From positions 15,088-79,087 of the forward strand of contig DIVW01000001.1 in NCBI GenBank assembly GCA_002428365.1: 64,000 nt of DNA, in the 5' to 3' direction. This DNA is from Propionibacteriaceae bacterium UBA6122 (GTDB lineage: Bacteria; Actinomycetota; Actinomycetes; Propionibacteriales; Propionibacteriaceae). The translations under genes and the position numbers were made by a program. This document shows, piece by piece, positions 58,435 to 64,000 of this stretch. A model generated the notes under the pieces. It was not told the origin of the DNA. It was given only the letters and a program-made list of their open reading frames with translations, and ran no database searches. Numbering within the stretch: the stretch's first letter is position 1; each line of letters opens with the position of its first letter.

Positions 58435-59892
58435 ATGACCTCAACTCCCGAGGCAGCCACCGTCGCGATCGACGATTTCGGATCGCCGGAAGCATTCCTG
58501 GCAGCGGTCGACGCGACCATCAAGTACTTCAACGACGGCGACATCGTGACCGGCACTGTCGTCAAGGTCGATCGGGACGAGGTCCTGCTCGACATCGGTT
58601 ACAAAACCGAAGGCGTCATTCCTTCCAAGGAACTCTCCATCAAGCACGACGTCGATCCCTTCGATGTGGTCAGCGTCGGTGATGAGATCGAGGCCCTGGT
58701 CCAGCAGAAGGAAGACAAAGAAGGTCGCCTGATCCTGAGCAAGAAGCGCGCTCAGTACGAACGCGCCTGGGGCCAGATCGAGAAGGTCAAGGAAGAGGAC
58801 GGGGTCGTCACCGGTCGCGTCATTGAGGTGGTTAAGGGCGGTCTGATCATCGACATCGGTTTGCGCGGCTTCCTGCCGGCGTCCCTGGTCGAGATGCGTC
58901 GAGTGCGCGACCTGCTGCCTTATGTTGGCATGGAGCTTGAGGCCAAGATCATTGAGCTGGACAAGAATCGCAACAACGTGGTTCTTTCCCGCCGGGCTTG
59001 GCTGGAGCAGACCCAGTCCGAAGTGCGTCACACCTTCCTCAACCAGCTCACCAAGGGTCAGATCCGCAAGGGTGTGGTTTCCTCCATCGTCAACTTCGGC
59101 GCCTTCGTCGATCTGGGCGGGGTGGATGGTCTGGTGCACGTCTCCGAACTGAGTTGGAAGCACATTGATCACCCGTCCGAAGTGGTCGAGGTTGGCGACG
59201 AGGTCACCGTTGAGGTGCTGGACGTCGACATGGACCGCGAGCGGGTTTCGCTTTCGCTGAAGGCGACTCAGGAAGATCCGTGGCAGACCTTCGCTCGTAC
59301 GCACCAGATCGGTCAGATCGTGCCGGGTAAGGTCACCAAGCTGGTGCCCTTCGGTGCGTTCGTCCGGGTGGAAGAGGGCATCGAGGGCCTGGTGCACGTT
59401 TCGGAATTGGCCGAGCGTCACGTGGAGATCCCCGAGCAGGTCGTCACCGTCAACGACGAGGTCATGGTCAAGATCATCGACATCGACCTGGAGCGCCGTC
59501 GGATCTCGCTGAGCCTGAAGCAGGCCAACGAGGGTGTCGACATCGCTGCCGACGATTTCGACCCGGCTCTGTACGGCATGACTGCTTCCTACGACGATGC
59601 GGGCAACTACATCTACCCCGACGGTTTCGATCCCGAAACCCAGGAGTGGAAGTCCGGCTACGAAGAGCAGCAGCGCGCCTGGGAGCACCAGTACGCCGAG
59701 GCTCAGGCCCGTTGGCAGGCCCACAAGAAGCAGGTCGAGGAGGCCGAGGCTGCCGACGTGCAGGCTGCGGTCACCGAGGTCAACACCGCGGCCTACTCCG
59801 CTGGCGGTGTGGACGAGACTGCCCCCGAAGGTTCGCTGGCCTCTGACGAGGCTCTGCAGGCTCTGCGGGAGAAGCTCACCGGCGGTCGCTGA
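58435..59892 (+). CDS. rpsA: Ribosomal protein S1
   Basis: mRNA-binding 30S protein, 485 residues with four S1 OB-fold repeats (near 35-105, 120-190, 207-275 and 293-362). The first two are the ribosome-docking type (DIVTGTVVKVDRDEVLLDIGYKTEGVIP; GVVTGRVIEVVKGGLIIDIGLRGFLP) and the last two the RNA-binding type (GAFVDLGGVDGLVHVSELS; GAFVRVEEGIEGLVHVSEL). The C-terminal 120 residues are acidic, Ala/Glu-rich and less ordered, as in mycobacterial RpsA. Four domains rather than the six of E. coli are normal for the phylum. A leader of about 140 nt precedes it. Confidence 0.96.
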   Translation: MTSTPEAATVAIDDFGSPEAFLAAVDATIKYFNDGDIVTGTVVKVDRDEVLLDIGYKTEGVIPSKELSIKHDVDPFDVVSVGDEIEALVQQKEDKEGRLILSKKRAQYERAWGQIEKVKEEDGVVTGRVIEVVKGGLIIDIGLRGFLPASLVEMRRVRDLLPYVGMELEAKIIELDKNRNNVVLSRRAWLEQTQSEVRHTFLNQLTKGQIRKGVVSSIVNFGAFVDLGGVDGLVHVSELSWKHIDHPSEVVEVGDEVTVEVLDVDMDRERVSLSLKATQEDPWQTFARTHQIGQIVPGKVTKLVPFGAFVRVEEGIEGLVHVSELAERHVEIPEQVVTVNDEVMVKIIDIDLERRRISLSLKQANEGVDIAADDFDPALYGMTASYDDAGNYIYPDGFDPETQEWKSGYEEQQRAWEHQYAEAQARWQAHKKQVEEAEAADVQAAVTEVNTAAYSAGGVDETAPEGSLASDEALQALREKLTGGR

Positions 59893-59906
59893 CCAACCCC
59901 TTAGTT

Positions 59907-59946
59907 CGAAGCGCCTCCACCGTTCGGTGGGGGCGCTTCGGCTTTT
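59907..59946 (+). terminator. Intrinsic terminator after rpsA
   Basis: A 15-bp stem (59907-59921 with 59926-59940, one T-G wobble) around GTTC, followed by GCTTTT. It ends the rpsA transcript. Confidence 0.88.
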
Positions 59947-60020
59947 CGGTTGGCCGAAACCTTCGCTGCGGCGATTCTGCCTGGCATGCTGGACTCGCTT
60001 CGACGACTAAGGAGGGCCGC

Positions 60021-60767
60021 TTGAGCGCCGAGCCACCCACCCAGTACGAGAACTACCCGCACAGTTCTGAGCCGGCGAACTCACCGGAGCCGAACCGTTG
60101 GACTGATCCACCAGCGCCAGCGCCGCTGGTGGTGCGCGCCTACCAGCCGAGTGGTCCGACCGGGGCAAGCTCTCATCAGGCTTCGCGCCGCGGCGTGATC
60201 GCTGGCGTGGCGGGCATCGCCGTCCTTGGTGGGCTGGTGATGATTGCCGATGCTGGAACAGGTCAGAGCGAATTGAGCACTGACTCGGGCGACTGGTCAA
60301 CAGAGGAAGACCCCTTTGATGACTCCGCCGATGAGCCAGTAGACCAAAACGACTTCGAGTTCGGCGGGACCACCTTCGACGTGCCTGAGGGCTGGCAGGT
60401 GGACGGCGTCGCCGAATCTCGCGTCCTGTTGTCGAATGGACGCAACCAGTTGCTGGTGGTGACTTATAGCGACGCCACCGGGAGCGCGTCCGAAGAACTC
60501 CTCGACGCGTTGAGCCGCAGCAACACTCCGTTTACCGGATCGTTGGGCAAGGTGAAGAAGAGTTACACCAGGCGGATCGATAGGGCCACGGCAAACGGCA
60601 CCGGCAATTACGAGGGCCGGGCGGCCCGGCAGATAGTGGATCTGTTTCTCGACTCCGGCGCGGAGACCGCCCTCTTCGTGCGGCAGATCCTGACTGCCGC
60701 CGAGGGGTCGTCGACTGCCAACCAGGCGGGTCGCCTGCTGGCCGACCTGCGGGATTTCTGGCCATGA
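60021..60767 (+). CDS. Membrane-anchored protein of unknown function
   Basis: 248 residues. A proline-rich cytoplasmic N-terminus (1-55), a single membrane helix (RRGVIAGVAGIAVLGGLVMIA, about 57-77), an acidic linker (STEEDPFDDSADEPVDQND), then an extracellular domain beginning FGGTTFDVPEGWQVDGVAESRVLLSNGRNQLLVVTY. The same layout and domain start (GVQFAVADGWEIAGQ...) recur in the gene at 62666. TTG 60021 is used as start because AAGGAGG lies 6 nt upstream and no ATG is nearby. Overlaps coaE by 4 nt, so it is co-expressed with it. Confidence 0.75.
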   Translation: MSAEPPTQYENYPHSSEPANSPEPNRWTDPPAPAPLVVRAYQPSGPTGASSHQASRRGVIAGVAGIAVLGGLVMIADAGTGQSELSTDSGDWSTEEDPFDDSADEPVDQNDFEFGGTTFDVPEGWQVDGVAESRVLLSNGRNQLLVVTYSDATGSASEELLDALSRSNTPFTGSLGKVKKSYTRRIDRATANGTGNYEGRAARQIVDLFLDSGAETALFVRQILTAAEGSSTANQAGRLLADLRDFWP

Positions 60768-61366
60768 TGATCGGGCTCACTGGCGGGATCGCCGCCGGCA
60801 AGTCGGCTGTGGCCGCCCAACTGGCCGAACTCGGTGCGGTCATCATCGATTCCGATGTGCTGGCCCGGGAGGTGGTGGCCCCCGGCACCCCTGGCCTGAG
60901 TGCCATCGTGGCACGATTTGGCGCCGAAGTGCTGGCCGCAGACGGCAGCCTGGATCGTCCAGCCCTGGGGCGAGTGGTGTTCGCTGATCGTCAGGCGCGG
61001 GCCGATCTGGAGGCGATCGTTCATCCCGCCGTGCGGGCGCGGGCCGCCGAACTTGCCCAGGCCGCACCGCCGGGTTCGGTGGTCGTCCAAGTGATCCCGT
61101 TGCTGGTCGAGGTGGGGATGGCTGATTCCTTCGACCTGGTGGTGGTAGTTGACGTGGAGCCCGCCGTGCAATTGGCCCGGCTGCGGTCTCGTGACCAGCT
61201 AAGCGACGCCGAAGCGGCGGCAAGGGTTTCGGCTCAGACATCCCGCGAGCAGCGTCTGGCTAGGGCTGATGTTGTGATCACCAATAACGGTACCCCGCGG
61301 CAACTGCGGTCAGCGGTGGATCGGTTTTGGGCCGAGCGGGTGGCCACCCAGTCAATGAGTGATTAG
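60764..61366 (+). CDS. coaE: Dephospho-CoA kinase
   Basis: Last step of coenzyme A synthesis. 200 residues. P-loop GLTGGIAAGKSAVA (near 4-16), then VIIDSDVLAREVVAPGTPGL for the CoA-binding lid and LEAIVHPAVRAR plus VIPLLVE. No fused UPF0157 domain, which mycobacterial CoaE carries, follows. The position between rpsA and uvrB is the same as in mycobacteria. Confidence 0.96.
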   Translation: MMIGLTGGIAAGKSAVAAQLAELGAVIIDSDVLAREVVAPGTPGLSAIVARFGAEVLAADGSLDRPALGRVVFADRQARADLEAIVHPAVRARAAELAQAAPPGSVVVQVIPLLVEVGMADSFDLVVVVDVEPAVQLARLRSRDQLSDAEAAARVSAQTSREQRLARADVVITNNGTPRQLRSAVDRFWAERVATQSMSD

Positions 61367-61439
61367 GGCACCCGCAACCTCCCCGCCGCCTGTTGTGTAC
61401 GCCTCTATGCTTTGCCCAACGCAATGCAGGAGGCCATTC

Positions 61440-62669
61440 ATGGATTGTCCACAATGCCAGTCTGCGGTGCCAGAGGTTGCACACTTCTGTCACCGCTGCG
61501 GCCAAGACCTAGTACCTGGGGCTGAACGCGCAAACCGGCGTTTCGCGCTCGCCCCCAATGAGCCGGTAGCTTCCTTCGCACTGATCTCCTCGATCATGCC
61601 TCGAGAAGCTGGCCGGCACCCACAGACCTACCGGACGGCGTTGACGATCACCTTGGTCGCCGCGCTGCTGGCCGCTGTTCTAGGGGCGATGCCGATCGCC
61701 TTGTTGATCGCGGCCTTTGCTATCCCGGTGGTCTACATCACCTACCTCTACGACGTGAATATGTGGGAGGACGCGCCAGTCGCAGTGACTGGGCTCGGCT
61801 TCTTGCTAACCGGCGTGTTGGCGGCGCTGTTCACCCTCGCCTGGTTGAACTGGATGCCGTTCAACGCTGCCGTCGGCGGCACGGACGGCATCGTGGCTGC
61901 GATGCCCACGCTTACCGGCTTCTTGGTGGTCGCAGTTGCGGTGCCGGTGGTCGGCGAGCTGATTCGCCAAGTTGGACCGCTGGTGTTGGCCAGCCGTCCG
62001 GCTTTCGACGATTTGATGGACGGGCTCACTTTCGGGGTCATCAGTGGGGTGGCTTACGCCAGCTTCGACACCCTGGTGCGCCATTGGGATCTGCTCACTG
62101 GCGGCATGGTGGTCGGGCAGCCGACCCAGTTGGCCTCGCTGGTATTCCTGGAAGGCTTCGTCAAGCCACTGGTGATGGGCACCGCAACTGGCCTGGCCGT
62201 GGCGGAGTTCTCCGGTTTGGGCAAGGGCTATGACGGTTTCACGGGTCGGTATTTCGGCGGACTGTTGCTGGCGATCGGTGCCAACATCGTCTTCAGTGGC
62301 GGGGTCTACCTGCTCGGGTTCGTCGGTACCCCCAGCCTTTCGCTGGTGCTGCAGGTGCTGTGGGGCTTGTTGGTCCTTGGCCTGCTGATCCTGCGCTTGC
62401 GCACCGTGCTTCAGACTGCGCTGCTCGAGGGCGCGCTTGAAGCGGCCTCCCGCGCCGAAGATGCCGAACAGGGCGACGCGCTGGGCTTCTGCCCCCGCTG
62501 CGAGATGCCGCTGCTACCTGGGGCGGCTTTCTGCAGCGCCTGCGGACAGTCGGCCAGAGGTAGGTCAAAAGTGTCAGCAGGGAGTTCCGCAGCTGCGGCA
62601 CCACCAGAGTCAGGTGGGGCCAAGCCTGAGTCGGCTGGATCCGCTGCCAGCGAGGAGGGCGAGAAATGA
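61440..62669 (+). CDS. Zinc-ribbon membrane protein with a degenerate PrsW-like domain
   Basis: 409 residues. A zinc ribbon at each end: CPQC (3-6) with CHRC (17-20), and CPRC with CSAC near 355-375. Between them are about eight membrane helices. The segment VGELIRQVGPLVL...FDDLMDGLTFGVISGVAYASFDTLV aligns by eye with the PrsW intramembrane protease core (EExxK and DGxxYGxxxGxxFAxxEN), but the double glutamate, the second glutamate and the histidine are missing or changed, so protease activity is doubtful. ATG 61440 has AGGAGG 7 nt upstream. Overlaps the next gene by 4 nt. Confidence 0.65.
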   Translation: MDCPQCQSAVPEVAHFCHRCGQDLVPGAERANRRFALAPNEPVASFALISSIMPREAGRHPQTYRTALTITLVAALLAAVLGAMPIALLIAAFAIPVVYITYLYDVNMWEDAPVAVTGLGFLLTGVLAALFTLAWLNWMPFNAAVGGTDGIVAAMPTLTGFLVVAVAVPVVGELIRQVGPLVLASRPAFDDLMDGLTFGVISGVAYASFDTLVRHWDLLTGGMVVGQPTQLASLVFLEGFVKPLVMGTATGLAVAEFSGLGKGYDGFTGRYFGGLLLAIGANIVFSGGVYLLGFVGTPSLSLVLQVLWGLLVLGLLILRLRTVLQTALLEGALEAASRAEDAEQGDALGFCPRCEMPLLPGAAFCSACGQSARGRSKVSAGSSAAAAPPESGGAKPESAGSAASEEGEK

Positions 62670-63592
62670 GCCAGACCCCACCGAATGGACCAATTCAGGT
62701 CCCCGGCGGCCAGCCCGGCCAGGGCATGCCGCCTGCTGGTTACCAAGCTCCGAATGCGGGCCAGTTCCCACCTGCGGGCCAGTTCCCACCTGGCGGGCAG
62801 GCTCCCGCTCCGGGTTATCCGGCTCCTGGTGGCTTCCAGCCTGGGGGCTACCCGCAGGCGCCGTACGGTCAGGGTGGCTACCCGGCCCAGGGTGGTTACC
62901 CGCAGCCGCCGGCTGGTAAGGCGTCCTCCTCGAAGGTGCTGCTGATCGTGATCGCTGCGGTCGTGGCGCTGGCCCTGGTTGGCGGCGGCTTCATGTTGAT
63001 GGCGCAGACGCCGAAGACCCCGAGTGGGCCGACGGTTCCGTCCACCCCGGCTCAACCAACCCAGCCGACTGCCCCGCCGACTGAGCAGCCAACTGAGCAG
63101 CCGACTGAGCCGACTCAACAGCCGACTCAACCCACCGGTGGTGCGGTCGATCTTGGCTATGGCGTGCAGTTCGCGGTCGCCGACGGCTGGGAGATCGCTG
63201 GCCAAGGTGAGGGTGTGATCAAGGTGCAGGATGGCAAGGCCATGTTGATCACTGAAGTGCAGAAGTTGGATGCCAGCAACACGGCCACCCAACTCTGTGA
63301 GGCCTACAGCAAGAGCCTGCTTAAGGACCAGAGCGGGGTCAAGTTCGCTAAGGCAGAGAAGGTGGCGGTGAATGCCAAGAACCTGTCTGTCGCCAAGTGC
63401 CTGGCCGGCTTCGTCCAGGCTTCTGGGGGCTCGAGCGGGACCATGTACGCGCAGACATTCGCGGCGGTGCGAAGCACCGACGGGGTGACCTCGTTCTCAA
63501 CGGTCGTGTTCACCGAATCGACTCCACAAACCTCGTTCGACGGTGTCAACGAGATGCTGAACGTGGTGCTAGGCAGCCAGGCAGCTGGCTGA
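62666..63592 (+). CDS. Gly/Pro/Gln-rich membrane-anchored protein of unknown function
   Basis: 308 residues. The first 90 are low-complexity (GQFPPAG, GGYPQ-type repeats) and cytoplasmic. One membrane helix follows (VLLIVIAAVVALALVGGGFMLM, about 91-112), then a PTEQ/PTQP repeat linker (about 125-155) and an extracellular domain that starts YGVQFAVADGWEIAG, resembling the domain of the gene at 60021. Two cysteines (in LCEAYSK and KCLAGF) may form a disulphide. Co-transcribed with the zinc-ribbon protein (4-nt overlap). Confidence 0.75.
   Translation: MSQTPPNGPIQVPGGQPGQGMPPAGYQAPNAGQFPPAGQFPPGGQAPAPGYPAPGGFQPGGYPQAPYGQGGYPAQGGYPQPPAGKASSSKVLLIVIAAVVALALVGGGFMLMAQTPKTPSGPTVPSTPAQPTQPTAPPTEQPTEQPTEPTQQPTQPTGGAVDLGYGVQFAVADGWEIAGQGEGVIKVQDGKAMLITEVQKLDASNTATQLCEAYSKSLLKDQSGVKFAKAEKVAVNAKNLSVAKCLAGFVQASGGSSGTMYAQTFAAVRSTDGVTSFSTVVFTESTPQTSFDGVNEMLNVVLGSQAAG
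62756..62791 (+). repeat. 18-bp tandem duplication in the low-complexity N-terminus
   Basis: TGCGGGCCAGTTCCCACC occurs twice head to tail (62756-62773, 62774-62791), coding for repeated AGQFPP. Prone to expansion or contraction by slippage. Confidence 0.9.
63077..63133 (+). repeat. 12-bp tandem repeats coding a PTEQ/PTQ linker
   Basis: CCGACTGAGCAG units, some altered, repeat four to five times. They encode the extracellular proline-threonine linker of the protein at 62666. Confidence 0.85.
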
Positions 63593-63605
63593 GGTAAACC
63601 TCAGG

Positions 63606-63645
63606 CGATCAGGCCCTGTCGGCTTCGGCTGACGGGGCCTGATCG
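63606..63645 (+). terminator. Hairpin terminator before uvrB
   Basis: Arms 63606-63620 and 63631-63645 pair over 15 bp (one T-G) and continue inside the loop with GGC/GCT closing a TTCG tetraloop. No T-run follows, but the stem is strong enough for a U-less terminator. Confidence 0.75.
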
Positions 63646-63676
63646 GCGTTGGCGGGAAACTGTCAGTGGGGACGCC

Positions 63677-63682
63677 TAAGCT
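63677..63682 (+). promoter_or_regulatory. Possible -10 box of uvrB
   Basis: TAAGCT, 7 nt before GTG 63690, fitting a leaderless mRNA. No LexA box is seen between it and the terminator. Confidence 0.45.
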
Positions 63683-63689
63683 CTTCATC

Positions 63690-64000
63690 GTGCGACCTGT
63701 CAGTGATTTGCAGCGGCGATTGGCGCCGTTCAAGGTGGTGGCCGACTTCGAGCCGGCCGGTGATCAGCCGACCGCGATCAACGATCTTGAGCGGTTGATT
63801 AACGAGGGCAAGCAACACGTGGTGCTCCTCGGGGCGACTGGTACCGGAAAGACCGCGACCGTGGCCTGGTTGGCCGAGCGGTTGCAGCGGCCGATGCTGG
63901 TGATGCAGCCGAACAAGACCCTGGCTGCCCAGTTCGCCAACGAGTTGCGCCAGTTTTTCCCCGAGAACGCGGTCGAGTATTTCGTCTCCTACTACGACTA
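63690..64000 (+). CDS. uvrB: UvrABC excision nuclease subunit B, N-terminal part (cut by window edge)
   Basis: Nucleotide-excision repair helicase-like subunit. The frame runs from GTG 63690 to the window end for 103 codons. PFKVVADFEPAGDQPTAI is the standard UvrB start, the Walker A loop is GATGTGKT, followed by LVMQPNKTLAAQFANELRQFFPENAVEYFVSYYDY, which begins the beta-hairpin region. The rest lies outside the window. Confidence 0.97.
   Translation, partial: MRPVSDLQRRLAPFKVVADFEPAGDQPTAINDLERLINEGKQHVVLLGATGTGKTATVAWLAERLQRPMLVMQPNKTLAAQFANELRQFFPENAVEYFVSYYD

Overview
The window is a 64-kb piece of chromosome from a high-GC Gram-positive bacterium (Actinomycetota). This rests on the composition, a complete actinobacterial dcw cluster with DUF3040, mraZ, sepF, yggT and a Wag31-type divIVA, zinc-type S14, a PdtaR-type ANTAR regulator, and the order pyk - pdtaR - polA - rpsA - coaE - uvrB, which matches mycobacteria. 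A family such as Propionibacteriaceae is possible, but the sequence alone does not prove it. Genes are densely packed with many 1-4 nt stop/start overlaps. No gene-free stretch exceeds about 300 bases.

Region by region. 1-4400: glnS (cut by the left edge, minus strand), a DUF6891 gene, gltX, a DprE2-like reductase and an EamA transporter. 4570-18300: the S10/spc ribosomal protein operon from rpsJ to rplO, then secY, adk and map. The run ends with a ketopantoate reductase-like gene where infA-rpmJ-rpsM-rpoA would usually follow. 18300-26900: accessory genes. These are a tandem-GNAT acetyltransferase divergent from an RDD membrane protein; a three-gene operon of circularly permuted ATP-grasp, alpha-E protein and transglutaminase; an FAD oxidoreductase and DUF4126 pair on the minus strand; and a SAV_6107-type HEPN gene joined to dinB (Pol IV) behind a LexA-box-like palindrome. 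26970-45640: DUF3040, a strong terminator, then mraZ-rsmH-ftsL-ftsI-murE-murF-mraY-murD-ftsW-murG-murC-ftsQ-ftsZ-pgeF-sepF-yggT-divIVA. 45650-49100: terminator, TraR/DksA zinc finger, lspA, rluD-type synthase, pyruvate kinase. 49160-53700: a DUF308/lipase fusion, then a PAS-GGDEF cyclase and a FIST sensor on the minus strand beside tRNA-Leu(CAA), with a tRNA-3'-end-like remnant on the far side. 53800-64000: pdtaR, a hotdog thioesterase, polA, a stand-alone maltokinase-cap protein, rpsA, coaE flanked by two related membrane-anchored proteins and a zinc-ribbon/PrsW-like membrane protein, and the start of uvrB.

Functionally the window is dominated by translation (ribosomal proteins, two aminoacyl-tRNA synthetases, S1), protein export and lipoprotein processing (SecY, LspA), peptidoglycan synthesis and division, and DNA replication/repair (PolA, DinB, UvrB). 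Non-housekeeping points of interest are the SOS-type HEPN-dinB unit, the ATP-grasp/alpha-E/transglutaminase peptide-modification operon, the FIST-GGDEF signalling pair with island-like edges, a 100-bp imperfect palindrome between mraZ and rsmH, a 10-bp-periodic MraZ operator, and a TANNNT box placed 5-9 nt before the start codon of about a dozen genes, suggesting widespread leaderless transcription. I found no CRISPR array, insertion sequence, integrase, phage gene or obvious defence island.
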